This document shows positions 41,904 to 51,234 of a DNA stretch of 60,739 nucleotides, in pieces; the stretch's first letter is position 1, and the number at the start of each line of letters is the position of its first letter. The stretch is taken from positions 1 to 60,739 of the forward strand of contig CAMNST010000015.1 in the NCBI GenBank assembly GCA_946555465.1, read 5' to 3'. The position numbers were made by a program, and so were the translations under genes. Origin of the DNA: an uncultured Clostridia bacterium (GTDB lineage Bacteria; Bacillota; Clostridia; Oscillospirales; Acutalibacteraceae). The notes beneath the pieces are model-generated. The model ran no database searches. It was not told the origin of the DNA and saw only the letters and a program-made list of their open reading frames with translations.

Positions 41904-44900
41904 TTACTTAATAGCCACAGGTCTGATAACAAAAGAAAGTGTTTTTCCTGTAAGCCTTCCCAGACGATATTGCTTTGACGGTGTCGGTCCGCAGGCATTT
42001 GAGCCTGCACCCATGATATCAGCATCAATATTTACACAGGTTGTATTTCTGGTTATATCTTCCCTGTGCATTGCTTTTGCACACTGATTCGGAGTAAGTG
42101 TGTTAACAGAAAGTGCAAACGGTTTGCCAACAGCATCAATTCTTATGCCGATTCCGTCATCATCTGTGATTTCTGCAAATCTTGTGTCACATCTTACAGC
42201 ACTTTCCTGCGGCTTAATATAATCTTCATGCATATCAAATGAAGTTGTTTCATAAATGCCTGTCAGAGCATGCTCCTTAAAATCAGGGAGATTAACATCT
42301 GGACCAAAACCGAAATATTTTACATTTTTAAATTCTTCAGGCATTTCAAACTGTATTCCGAAACGCGGAATAAGTCTTACGGCACCGCTTCTTACACACT
42401 CATAATCGGCTTTAATTGTTCCGTCAGAATAAATGCTGAGCACTGCTGCAGTTGTTGAAACATTAAGTTTAACAGGAGTCTTAACCGTAATTTTACTTCT
42501 TATTTCAAGACAATCATTTTTTACTGTATGCCTGCAACCTTTAACGAAAGTAACACAACTGTCAAGTCTGTACTTATTCCATGCTTTAAGAAAATACATA
42601 TCATTGTCAAGCGGCGCTCTGTAGTGCTGAACACTCATACCTTTAAAATCGCTTGACGGAACCTGATTTATAAACTCTTTGCCATTATAGATATAAGAAT
42701 CAATAAATCCCGTGCCTTTATTGAATATCATACTGCCGTTATCAAAAGTTATGAAAAGGCGGTTTTCGCTTTCCTGAACCTTAGGAGCACTGCCCTGTTT
42801 TGCAAAAACAAGTTCGCCCTCTGCAAGTTTAATTTCTTCCGTTGCAACAGAAAAATCGCCGTCAAAATATTCAAACTGAATAACAGTATTTTTCTTTTTG
42901 TCAACACTGAATTTATCAAATGTTATTTCTGATTTGCTCTGCGGTGCAATATTAACGCTGAATTCACCGGATACCTTTTCAATACCGTTTTCTACAATCT
43001 TATATTTAACATCATAAACTGCATTTTCAAAATATCTGTGGTTAAAAAATGAATAAACATTTTCACCTGTTTTTTCTGCTCTTACGGGACGGTAGCAGTT
43101 TTTCATCTGCTTTGCACCTGAATGGGGCGTTAAATCAGGATAGAAAAGACCGTCAACGCAGAAATTGCTGTCATGCTTTAACTCGCCGTGATCGCCGCCG
43201 TAAGTATATTCATACTTTCCGTCTTCATGATAAATTGCATGATCCTTGAATTCCCAGATACAACCGCCGAGCATATTTTCAGCACTGTAAAAACACTGAA
43301 CATATCTTTCCAGTTCGCCTGCACCAACACCCATTGCGTGGGCATATTCGCAAAGATAAAACGGTTTTGTGTAATACTTGCCGGGCAGCCCTTTGCCCTT
43401 AGCAATTTTTTCACATACATTCGGCCATGTATACATCTGTGAAAGAACATCATATGCCCATCTTCTTGTTCGGCATACGGCTTCATAGTGAATAGGAATA
43501 TCCGTTAATTTTTTTAGTTCATCATAACAGTAATCCTGATTTTTGTAGCCGTGTGCTTCATTGCCCAGCGACCACATAGTAATTGACGGGTGATTTTTAT
43601 CACGTTCAAACATACGGTAAACCCTGTCCCAATAATGGCCCTGCCATGCAGGATTATGAGAACATGCGCCGCGTCTGTGATATTCGGTTTCACATCCGTG
43701 CGTTTCTATATCTGCTTCGTCTACAACATAAATTCCGTACGCATCGCAGAGATCAAGAAATGTCGGGTCAGGCGGATAATGAGAAGTTCTGATACAGTTT
43801 CCGTTATACTGCTTTATTACCGAAACATCATCTTCCATATCCTGAACACTTAAAACATAACCTGTTTTGCAGTTGGTATCGTGATGGTTTACGCCGAGAA
43901 GTTTAATTGGTTTATTATTGAAATAAAAAACATTTCCCTTTATTTCAATATGTTTAAAACCGATTTGCTTCTTTATAATTTCGCAGACTTTGCCGTCTTT
44001 CATAAGAGTGATAACCATATCATAAAGATAAGGGTTTTCGGCTGACCATTCCTTCACCTTAAGCGAAGAAAACGCAACCTTTTGTATCTCTTTCACAGTT
44101 TCGTTTACCGAAGAAGTTGCAACAAGTTCCCCGTCATCAAAAACAGCAACAGCAAACTCACATTCGTCAACAATCTTTAATGACGGCACAACCTCAAGAG
44201 AATACTCACCGTTTTTATCGGAAAGGCATTTTGTTTTAACTTCAAAATCATATATAGAATTGTTGTTTGTTTTATAAAGAAGAACATCACGGAAAATTCC
44301 ATTGCATCTGAACATATCCTGGGCTTCAAGATAAGTGCCGTTTGACCATTTATGATTAAGAACAACTATTTCATTTTCGCCTTCGTTAAGAAACGCATTA
44401 AGTTCAAACTGAGCAGTATTATGGCTGCCCTCGCTGTAACCTACATATTTTCCGTTGCAGAATAAATCAAGGCTGCCTGCAACACCAAGGAAACAGATGT
44501 AATAGTTTTGTTCGATATTTTCAATATTAATAATTTTTCTGTAAACCCCTGCCGGAGTATCATCGGGAATAACGGGCGGATGAGGTTTAAACTGATAGCG
44601 TGTGTTTACATAATACGGTGGTTCATAGCCGGTATGCTGCCAGGTAGACGGAACATTCACTTTATCAAAGGCAATATTCTGAGAATCAAAATTCTCGGGA
44701 ATATCCAGATCGCTTTTATAATAAACAAAATCCCACTCACCTGACAGACATTCTACCATGGAAGAAGAATATCTTTCATTTCTGATATCTGTACCCTCAA
44801 GTTCGTCAAGAGAAGCAAAAGGAATAAAATAGGAACGCGGATACATAATGTTTTCACTGTATTTTTCAAATGTTTTAAAGTTATTAGTTTTAAGGTTATA

Positions 44901-44906
44901 TCTCAT
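41904..44906 (-). CDS. lacZ: GH2 beta-galactosidase (LacZ type)
   Basis: A 1000-residue cytoplasmic enzyme with the LacZ architecture: sugar-binding domain, Ig-like domain, TIM barrel (about residues 335-620), Ig-like domain and a C-terminal beta-galactosidase small chain. The acid/base Glu is in MWSLGNEAHG (about 446-454), and the nucleophile Glu is in FYLCEYAHAMG (about 516-526). The C-terminal stretch TTSFDMHEDYIKPQE matches LacZ domain 5. It hydrolyses lactose or other beta-galactosides to galactose. No signal peptide, so substrate must be imported; no transporter is adjacent. Confidence 0.95.
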   Translation of the reverse strand: MRYNLKTNNFKTFEKYSENIMYPRSYFIPFASLDELEGTDIRNERYSSSMVECLSGEWDFVYYKSDLDIPENFDSQNIAFDKVNVPSTWQHTGYEPPYYVNTRYQFKPHPPVIPDDTPAGVYRKIINIENIEQNYYICFLGVAGSLDLFCNGKYVGYSEGSHNTAQFELNAFLNEGENEIVVLNHKWSNGTYLEAQDMFRCNGIFRDVLLYKTNNNSIYDFEVKTKCLSDKNGEYSLEVVPSLKIVDECEFAVAVFDDGELVATSSVNETVKEIQKVAFSSLKVKEWSAENPYLYDMVITLMKDGKVCEIIKKQIGFKHIEIKGNVFYFNNKPIKLLGVNHHDTNCKTGYVLSVQDMEDDVSVIKQYNGNCIRTSHYPPDPTFLDLCDAYGIYVVDEADIETHGCETEYHRRGACSHNPAWQGHYWDRVYRMFERDKNHPSITMWSLGNEAHGYKNQDYCYDELKKLTDIPIHYEAVCRTRRWAYDVLSQMYTWPNVCEKIAKGKGLPGKYYTKPFYLCEYAHAMGVGAGELERYVQCFYSAENMLGGCIWEFKDHAIYHEDGKYEYTYGGDHGELKHDSNFCVDGLFYPDLTPHSGAKQMKNCYRPVRAEKTGENVYSFFNHRYFENAVYDVKYKIVENGIEKVSGEFSVNIAPQSKSEITFDKFSVDKKKNTVIQFEYFDGDFSVATEEIKLAEGELVFAKQGSAPKVQESENRLFITFDNGSMIFNKGTGFIDSYIYNGKEFINQVPSSDFKGMSVQHYRAPLDNDMYFLKAWNKYRLDSCVTFVKGCRHTVKNDCLEIRSKITVKTPVKLNVSTTAAVLSIYSDGTIKADYECVRSGAVRLIPRFGIQFEMPEEFKNVKYFGFGPDVNLPDFKEHALTGIYETTSFDMHEDYIKPQESAVRCDTRFAEITDDDGIGIRIDAVGKPFALSVNTLTPNQCAKAMHREDITRNTTCVNIDADIMGAGSNACGPTPSKQYRLGRLTGKTLSFVIRPVAIK

Positions 44907-45002
44907 AATCTCTCACCGTAAGCAAATAATCCTACCATATCAAAACAAGATTATCTGCAGTATTTTTTGCAGTAAATTTATAATATTCAGTTTACTAAAA
45001 AA

Positions 45003-45029
45003 GGGCGAACAGCATAGTATCGTTCGCCC
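45003..45029 (-). terminator. Terminator of the alcohol dehydrogenase gene
   Basis: GGGCGAAC (45003-45010) pairs with GTTCGCCC (45022-45029), followed on the minus strand by TTTTTTAG. The 95 bases between it and the lacZ start hold a TTATAAAT element and repeated TACTGCA units. Confidence 0.85.
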
Positions 45030-45043
45030 CTATTAAATATGTA

Positions 45044-46252
45044 TTATGCCATAAATGTACGAATAACTGCCTCGCAGTCTTTTTCATTCATAATTTTAGG
45101 TACCGGATAAAGCGGATTACCTTCTTTAAGCGCACGACTTACAAGAAGCGGCAAATCTTCTTCTTTAATGAAATCGAACTTTTCAGGAATGTTCATATTT
45201 CTGTTAAGCGTTCTGATAGCCTCGATAAATGCCTTACCCTTTCCTGCAGTATCAAGCCCCTTGCCTATTCCGACAATATCTGCAAGTTTTGCAAGTTGCG
45301 GATAAGCGGCATCTGCATAATAATCAAGAACATACGGAAGAATAACCGCATTTGCAAGTCCGTGAGGAGTGCCGTAAAGACCTCCGAGATTATGAGCAAT
45401 AGCATGAACATAACCTACATAAGCGTGGGTAAACGCACGGCCTGCAAGGAAAGAGCCTTTAAGCATATTTCCTCTTGCTTCCAAATTCTTACCGTCATTA
45501 TATGCTGTTTCGATATTATCAAAAATAAGTTTTGTTGCCTGTTCGGCTTCTCTGATAGTATCTTTCGTATTGCTTTTACCAATGTATGCTTCAACTGCGT
45601 GAGTAAGCGCATCCATACCTGTAGTAGAAGTGATATGCGGCGGAAGTCCAACTGTAAGTTCAGGGTCAAGCACGGCATACTTAGGTCTGAGGCAGGTATC
45701 GTTGATGGCATTCTTCTCATGCGTCTCAGGGTCTGTTACAACAGCAGCAACTGTTGTTTCCGAGCCTGTTCCTGCTGTGGTTGGAACTGCAAAAAACGGC
45801 GGAAGTTTTTTGTGGACTTTCAACTGACCACGCATACTTCTGACAGTTTTGTTAGGTCTTACTACTCGTGCGCCTGCTGCCTTTGCACAATCCATAGGCG
45901 AGCCGCCGCCGAAGGCGATGATTCCCTGACAACTGTTCTTTACATAAACATCCTTACAATCCTCAATATTAGGAATTGTAGGATTTGGCTGAACGCCGTC
46001 ATATACTACATATTCAACGCCGACTTCATCAAGTTTCTCAAACAACGGGTCGAGAAGATGAAGCCCCATAAGACCCTTATCCGTTACAACAAGAACTTTG
46101 CTTATACCCTTACCCTTAATAAACTCAGGCAATTTGAGAATACTGCCTGCGCCTTCTAAAAGTTCAGGTGAAGACCAGTCCATAAGACACATTGCAACCT
46201 TAAAGCATTTCTGGTAAATTCTGTACCAGCACTTTTTAAGTGTCCAGAGCAT
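45044..46252 (-). CDS. Iron-containing alcohol dehydrogenase
   Basis: A 402-residue group III alcohol dehydrogenase. The nucleotide site is in FGGGSPMDCAKA (about residues 114-125); metal ligands appear in GMDALTHAVEAY (H near 215) and HAIAHNLGGLYGTPHG. Family enzymes reduce aldehydes (ethanol, propanediol or butanol routes) with NAD(P)H and iron. AAAGGAGGAAC precedes the ATG. It has its own terminator. The preferred alcohol cannot be told from sequence. Confidence 0.93.
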   Translation of the reverse strand: MLWTLKKCWYRIYQKCFKVAMCLMDWSSPELLEGAGSILKLPEFIKGKGISKVLVVTDKGLMGLHLLDPLFEKLDEVGVEYVVYDGVQPNPTIPNIEDCKDVYVKNSCQGIIAFGGGSPMDCAKAAGARVVRPNKTVRSMRGQLKVHKKLPPFFAVPTTAGTGSETTVAAVVTDPETHEKNAINDTCLRPKYAVLDPELTVGLPPHITSTTGMDALTHAVEAYIGKSNTKDTIREAEQATKLIFDNIETAYNDGKNLEARGNMLKGSFLAGRAFTHAYVGYVHAIAHNLGGLYGTPHGLANAVILPYVLDYYADAAYPQLAKLADIVGIGKGLDTAGKGKAFIEAIRTLNRNMNIPEKFDFIKEEDLPLLVSRALKEGNPLYPVPKIMNEKDCEAVIRTFMA

Positions 46253-46406
46253 TATTGTTCCTCCTTTTCAATATTTTTACTCTATCATTGTACCTTTTTA
46301 TCGTCACTTTTTCAAGTATTTTAGAAAAATAGTCTTTCAAAATATTTTATTATATGCTATCATATAATAAAATTAGAACCAAACTTAATTTACAGGAGAG
46401 AATTTT

Positions 46407-47747
46407 ATGAGCAAGGAGAAAGTAATTTTCTGCGGAAACAGCGAAAAATACCTGTCAAAAGAACTGATTGAACAGAGCAACGAATCAAACGGCGGAACTG
46501 CCTTTCGCATTCCAAGCCTTATCAAATCAGGCAATACACTTATTGCTGCTATTGACAAACAATCCTGCGGTGCTGACTGGGGATTTATTGAAGTTGCAAT
46601 CAGACGCAGCGAAGACGGCGGCGAAACATGGAGTGATATTGAAACCATAGCAACCCCTCCCGCAAGAGAAACAAGAATTACAGACGACTGTTATGCATCT
46701 GCCTTTTTCATTGACCCCTGTATGGCAATAGCACCAAACGGCGATGTAATTATGATTGTTGATTTTTATCCCGAGTGCAAAGGGCTTCACAACAGACGTC
46801 TGCTTGATAAAAAGAAAGCACCCTACACCATGTACAAAAACAAAATGCGCCCCGTAATTTATGACCGTGACGGAAACTTCTATATTATAAGAGAAGACGG
46901 TGTTGTACTTGATAAAAAGCAAAAAGAAACCTCATATAAAGTTACCGACTGGAAAGGTTCGCTTTATGACGGCGAAAATTATGTTGGCAATATTTTTCTC
47001 AATGGCAAAACAGGCAAGAACGAGGTTGACGCAGTTATCACTTTCGGCGCACCGCTTAAAGCACCAAAACGTAATTACATATATATGATGAGAAGTTCCG
47101 ACAACGGAAAAACATGGTCTGATCCCGTTGATATCACAGGTGACTTTCTGTTAAAGAGCGACGGAACATTTGTTGGTGTTGCACCCGGAGTTGGTCTTAC
47201 TACTCAGGACGGCAGAATTATAATGCCGCTTTATGTTGACAGAAAAGAAACGGTTTCTATTTACAGTGTTGATAACGGCGAAACATGGCACAGAATGACA
47301 CAGCAGCCGTATTCCTGCAATATTGATGAATGGCAGGCAGTACAGGCGCCTGACGGAAATATTCTCGGTTTAGGCAGACAGAAAAGATATAGTAAAACAC
47401 CGCTTTCAATTTCGTTTGATAACGGAAAACATTGGGATAAGGCAAAAACTACTGCACTTTATGCGCCGAAATGCCAGAAAAGTGTTATCAACATAGGCAA
47501 CTATGTATTTTGTTCCCACGCATCTGAAAGAAAAAGAGCCAACGGTGTAATCACCGTCGGCAAGTTCAAAAAAGTAAGGGGCAAAACAGTCGGCATTGAC
47601 TGGTACAGCGAAACTGAAATTAATCAGGGATTTTTCGCTTATTCCTGTCTTGCTCAGATTGACGACGATTATATCGGCGTACTTTATGAAGATCAGCCAA
47701 GTTCTCACATCTGTTTTAAAAAGTTTAAGATTGAAGATTTAATATAA
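46407..47747 (+). CDS. Exo-alpha-sialidase-like protein (GH33), no signal peptide
   Basis: A 446-residue six-bladed propeller. The sialidase signature FRIP is at residues 33-36, and Asp boxes (S-x-D-x-G-x-x-W) occur as SEDGGETW, SSDNGKTW, SVDNGETW and SFDNGKHW. It would cleave terminal sialic acid from glycans or be a related exo-hydrolase. There is no signal peptide or membrane helix, so it is cytoplasmic, where it would need imported oligosaccharides. GGAGAG precedes the ATG. No sialic-acid catabolic genes (nanA, nanE, nanK) are near. Confidence 0.85.
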   Translation: MSKEKVIFCGNSEKYLSKELIEQSNESNGGTAFRIPSLIKSGNTLIAAIDKQSCGADWGFIEVAIRRSEDGGETWSDIETIATPPARETRITDDCYASAFFIDPCMAIAPNGDVIMIVDFYPECKGLHNRRLLDKKKAPYTMYKNKMRPVIYDRDGNFYIIREDGVVLDKKQKETSYKVTDWKGSLYDGENYVGNIFLNGKTGKNEVDAVITFGAPLKAPKRNYIYMMRSSDNGKTWSDPVDITGDFLLKSDGTFVGVAPGVGLTTQDGRIIMPLYVDRKETVSIYSVDNGETWHRMTQQPYSCNIDEWQAVQAPDGNILGLGRQKRYSKTPLSISFDNGKHWDKAKTTALYAPKCQKSVINIGNYVFCSHASERKRANGVITVGKFKKVRGKTVGIDWYSETEINQGFFAYSCLAQIDDDYIGVLYEDQPSSHICFKKFKIEDLI

Positions 47748-47761
47748 CTCAGGAACAGACA

Positions 47762-47800
47762 AAAAGAGTTCTGACTCAATATGATTCAGAACTCTTTTAT
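47762..47800. terminator. Bidirectional terminator
   Basis: AAAAGAGTTCTGA (47762-47774) pairs with TCAGAACTCTTTT (47786-47798), between the convergent sialidase and HPr-kinase-like genes. Confidence 0.9.
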
Positions 47801-47803
47801 TTT

Positions 47804-48523
47804 TTATTCATTTTTCGGTTTCATTGTGTTATAGGAAAGCATAACTGCCTCTTCGCTTATATCACAGCCGAATTCATAAAGCGGAACCTGGTCAAAAATT
47901 TTCTGAATAACATTAAAAAGACTGTCCATTTTTTCTTTACTGAGTCTGTGTGCCGTCTGTGAAAAAATATTAAACACGGCTTTTCCCGTTTCTGCCTTTT
48001 TTATCCAGTTTGTTTCGCTTCTTTCAAGAAAGCATATTCCGCCGAGTTTTACAATTTCGGGCTTTGAATAATCGTACTTACCGCTCCACGGAGTTCCGCA
48101 AGCATACACCTCTCCGTCTATAAGCCTTATTGCCGGTTTATCATCATTAAGCATATATGCACGGTCACCGAAATGTTTAAGCCATAACTGAGTATGTGTA
48201 GATTTTCCCGTTCCGCTGTCTGCAGAAAAAGCATAGGCAACATTATCAACAACTATACACGAGGAATGAAGAAGCATGCCGTCAAATGTAAGAAGTGCGG
48301 TATAGAAATCAGAACCCGATATCATATACTCCCAATCATCCTGATTAAGTTCGGGATGCTCTGCCATCACATCGTTTATTCTTTTTTTTGTAACATTGAT
48401 TACAATATCGACATTCTGAGCCTCATCCTGATTTGCCGCAAGATATGGTATGGCCTGTTTTTTCGTTCTGCCTGTAGAATTATTCATTTTTACTTTAAGT
48501 CCTGCAATATCGTATATAGCCAT
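47804..48523 (-). CDS. HPr kinase/PEPCK-like P-loop protein
   Basis: A 239-residue protein. The kinase core begins at LLHSSCIVVDN (about residue 83) with a Walker A loop SADSGTGKST (about 98-107) and the acidic NDD (about 123-125). GTPWSGK follows near 141-147. This pattern is that of the HPr kinase/phosphorylase C-terminal domain, but the N-terminal domain and the HPrK signature are absent. Similar small P-loop proteins occur beside peptide-modification genes, none of which is here. Phosphate donor and target are unknown. Single gene, divergent from dinB. Confidence 0.7.
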   Translation of the reverse strand: MAIYDIAGLKVKMNNSTGRTKKQAIPYLAANQDEAQNVDIVINVTKKRINDVMAEHPELNQDDWEYMISGSDFYTALLTFDGMLLHSSCIVVDNVAYAFSADSGTGKSTHTQLWLKHFGDRAYMLNDDKPAIRLIDGEVYACGTPWSGKYDYSKPEIVKLGGICFLERSETNWIKKAETGKAVFNIFSQTAHRLSKEKMDSLFNVIQKIFDQVPLYEFGCDISEEAVMLSYNTMKPKNE

Positions 48524-48636
48524 AAATTCACCTGCTAACCTTTATGTAAATTAGTATAACCTAACTTAATTAAATCGTCAAGTGCAAATAAAAAACACGC
48601 TTGTTTTGCCTGCCGTAAATTTACTGAAATTACCTC

Positions 48637-48684
48637 TTGACATTTGTGAACGTTTGTTTTATTATAATTTCGAAAGTACGTTCG
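48637..48684 (+). promoter_or_regulatory. dinB promoter with LexA/DinR-type box
   Basis: TTGACA (48637-48642), 17-base spacer, TATTAT (48660-48665). Directly downstream lies CGAAAGTACGTTCG (48671-48684), which matches the Firmicutes SOS box CGAACRNRYGTTYG at 13 of 14 positions. It covers the transcription start, so LexA would repress dinB until DNA damage. Confidence 0.75.
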
Positions 48685-48718
48685 TTCTTTGTTTGTTCGA
48701 TAAGGAGTAATAAAAAAA

Positions 48719-49948
48719 ATGGAAAGAGAAATATTACATATTGACTGCAACAAATTTTATGCAAGTGTTGAATGCTATCTTCATCCCGAACTGAGAGACA
48801 AACCTGTTGCTGTGGGAGGAAGTGAAAAATCACGTCACGGAATTATTTTAACAAAAAATGAAATAGCCTCAAAATATAATCTTATTGTAGGCGAACCGCT
48901 ATGGAAAGCACGTCAAAAATGCCCTGATTTGATAATCGTTCCGCCTAATTTTCCCGTTTATATGGAATTTTCACAAAGGATAAGAAAAATATTAGAAGAT
49001 TACACCGATCTGATTGAACCATTCAGTCTTGACGAATGCTGGCTTGATGTTACGGGAGACAGATACAGAACAGGCTATGAAATTGCAGAAGAAATACGAA
49101 AAAGAGTAAAAGAAGAAATCGGAATTACCGTAAGTATCGGACTGAGTTTCAACAAAATATTTGCAAAACTCGGTTCTGACTATAAAAAACCCGATGCACT
49201 TACCATTATAAATAAAGATAATTACAAAGACATTGTGTGGAACCTTCCATGCAGCGATATGCTTATGATAGGAAAAGCCACAACAAAAAAACTGAATCAT
49301 TACGGAATATTCACAATCGGCGATATAGCAAATGCAAATGACAAATTCATGAAAAATATTCTGGGCAAAAACGGCCTTATGCTTAAAAGATTTGCCAACG
49401 GAGAGGATACCTCCCCTGTACGCCACAAAGACTTATCACGCGAAATAAAGAGTATCGGAAACTCAACAACAACACCGAGAGATTTGGTAAATAATAATGA
49501 TATAAAAGTGGTTTTCACAGTGCTTGCCGACAGTGTTTCACGCCGTATGAGAGAACATAATCTTAAAGGCACAACACTTGCCATATCCGTAAGGAATAAA
49601 AACCTTGAAACCTTTACAAGGCAATGCCGGCTGCCTGCACCTACCAACGTCAGTTTTGAACTTATTGAAAACGCCATGAAATTGTTTGCTGCAAACTATG
49701 ACTGGAAGGAGCCTGTGCGAAGTATCGGTTTATCCGTCACAGATTTTGACTACGATATTGTTCCCCAGTTTGATTTTTCGGGAACGGTTCAGAAAAGAGA
49801 AAAACTGGAAAAACTGGAATATGCGGTAGACAAACTGAAAAACAGATACGGCTCTTTCTGCATTCAGAAAGCAACCGCCCTGTGCGATACCGGTCTTTCG
49901 CGTTTCAGTCCTTTTGAAGAACACACGGTTCACCCGATATGTATGTAA
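48719..49948 (+). CDS. dinB: DNA polymerase IV (Y family)
   Basis: A 409-residue translesion polymerase. Catalytic residues lie in HIDCNKFYASVE (D9 near the N-terminus) and SLDECWLDV (D and E near 101-103); the little-finger domain occupies the last third. ATG at 48719 follows TAAGGAG at 11 bases. It extends 3' ends past damaged bases with low fidelity. The LexA-type box upstream indicates SOS control. It is transcribed alone and ends in a terminator. Confidence 0.94.
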   Translation: MEREILHIDCNKFYASVECYLHPELRDKPVAVGGSEKSRHGIILTKNEIASKYNLIVGEPLWKARQKCPDLIIVPPNFPVYMEFSQRIRKILEDYTDLIEPFSLDECWLDVTGDRYRTGYEIAEEIRKRVKEEIGITVSIGLSFNKIFAKLGSDYKKPDALTIINKDNYKDIVWNLPCSDMLMIGKATTKKLNHYGIFTIGDIANANDKFMKNILGKNGLMLKRFANGEDTSPVRHKDLSREIKSIGNSTTTPRDLVNNNDIKVVFTVLADSVSRRMREHNLKGTTLAISVRNKNLETFTRQCRLPAPTNVSFELIENAMKLFAANYDWKEPVRSIGLSVTDFDYDIVPQFDFSGTVQKREKLEKLEYAVDKLKNRYGSFCIQKATALCDTGLSRFSPFEEHTVHPICM

Positions 49949-49952
49949 AAAT

Positions 49953-49978
49953 AAAGACGCGGAAATCCGCGTCTTTAA
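49953..49978. terminator. Bidirectional terminator
   Basis: AAAGACGCGG (49953-49962) pairs with CCGCGTCTTT (49967-49976); T-rich on both strands. It ends dinB and the ferredoxin-ricT-holB-darA strand. Confidence 0.85.
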
Positions 49979-49996
49979 TCTTTGCTATGTATTTTA

Positions 49997-50167
49997 TTAT
50001 GCCTGAGCAGGAGCACTTACAGGACAAACGCCCTCGCATGCACCACACTCGATGCAAGTGTCAGCATCGATAACGAATTTGCCGTCACCCTCTGAAATAG
50101 CACTTACAGGACATTCTGCAGCACAAGCACCGCATGAAATACAATCATCAGAAATTGCATATGCCAT
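49997..50167 (-). CDS. Small 2[4Fe-4S] ferredoxin
   Basis: A 56-residue clostridial ferredoxin. Two CxxCxxCxxxCP clusters are seen: CISCGACAAECP (residues 8-19) and CIECGACEGVCP (residues 37-48). It carries low-potential electrons in anaerobic metabolism. GGAGGTG lies before the ATG at 50167, so the upstream frame extension is not used. Gene order places it after ricT, which uses iron-sulfur clusters, but the link is positional only. Confidence 0.96.
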   Translation of the reverse strand: MAYAISDDCISCGACAAECPVSAISEGDGKFVIDADTCIECGACEGVCPVSAPAQA

Positions 50168-50271
50168 TAGTAGATACACCTCCTACATCAAACTTCTAAG
50201 ACTAATATATCAGTAACGGGCAGAAAAATCAAGTAATTTTTTCTGTTTTAATAAATTAATTCGTATTGGTA

Positions 50272-51093
50272 TTATTTTACAACCCTTACTTCATTTCTGT
50301 CAACAGTGACAGGCATTGATTCGGGAGCATCATTAAGTTTCACTTTAAGTTTTCCTGTAAGAAGCGAAACATCAACAACCACTCCGCGTCCTTCTCTGCA
50401 ATCAACAACACTTCCCTTAGGTGGTGTAATTTTGCTGAGATGCTCATATGAACTCTGCTCATATTTCAGACAGCACATAAGTCTTCCGCAGGTGCCGCTG
50501 ATTTTTCCCGGAGCAAGCGAAAGCCCCTGATCTTTTGCCATTTTAATGGTAACAGAATGAAAATCATCAAGAAAGGTGGAACAGCAAAACGGTCTTCCGC
50601 AGGTACCGAGACCGCCAAGCAGCCTGCTCTCGTCACGAACGCCAATCTGACGCAGTTCAATTCTCATATGAAAATGATTTGCCAAATCTTTTACAAGTTC
50701 TCTGAAGTCAATCCTTCCGTCAGCAGTAAAATAAAACACCATTTTACTTCTGTTAAACGGATACTCCGCACCTGTAAGACGCATATCCAGACCATGATTT
50801 TCTACTTTTTCCTTGCAGACAGCAAGAGCCTCTTTTTCAAACGCCTTGTTTTCTTCAAGAATTTTCATATCCTCTTCAGTTGCAATTCTTTTAACAGGCT
50901 TGAGCGGAGAAACAATTTTATCATCCTCAACCTCTTCAACTTCAGTCTGTGCAACAGCACATTCCACTCCCTTTGCAGTTTCAAGCACAAGGGTCTGCCC
51001 TTTTTTTATATCAAAATCACACGGGTCAAAATAATAAGTTTTGCCCGCATCCCTAAAACGGACGCTAACAACCTTTGTCATTCTAATGTCCAT
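50272..51093 (-). CDS. ricT: PSP1-domain RicT (YaaT) protein
   Basis: A 273-residue PSP1 protein. Conserved Cys motifs CGRPFCC (near 165) and CGRLMCCLKYE (near 195) are those that hold an iron-sulfur cluster in the Bacillus RicA-RicF-RicT complex, which directs RNase Y and sporulation phosphorelay. The start at 51093 follows AAAGGCT; the first five codons of the open frame (from 51108) lack a site. It lies downstream of holB in the same direction, the conserved order in Firmicutes. RicA and RicF are not in this window. Confidence 0.92.
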   Translation of the reverse strand: MDIRMTKVVSVRFRDAGKTYYFDPCDFDIKKGQTLVLETAKGVECAVAQTEVEEVEDDKIVSPLKPVKRIATEEDMKILEENKAFEKEALAVCKEKVENHGLDMRLTGAEYPFNRSKMVFYFTADGRIDFRELVKDLANHFHMRIELRQIGVRDESRLLGGLGTCGRPFCCSTFLDDFHSVTIKMAKDQGLSLAPGKISGTCGRLMCCLKYEQSSYEHLSKITPPKGSVVDCREGRGVVVDVSLLTGKLKVKLNDAPESMPVTVDRNEVRVVK

Positions 51094-51234
51094 AGCCTTT
51101 CCGCCCACAAATAGTTATTAATAACACGCCGATTTGCCTGTGGGCAGACACGGCGCATACGAAAAATTCCGCCTGCATATTAAAAATACTGACAGAACAA
51201 TTTAATATCGTTTTATTCACATATCCTATGCAGG

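Noticed and set aside
45296-46159. 287-codon plus-strand frame opposite the alcohol dehydrogenase gene
   Set aside because: It is antisense to a complete, well-conserved alcohol dehydrogenase; its protein is Cys- and Ile-rich with no domain and no ribosome site.
50557-51114. 185-codon plus-strand frame opposite ricT
   Set aside because: It is the mirror of the PSP1 gene, has no ribosome site and no recognisable fold.
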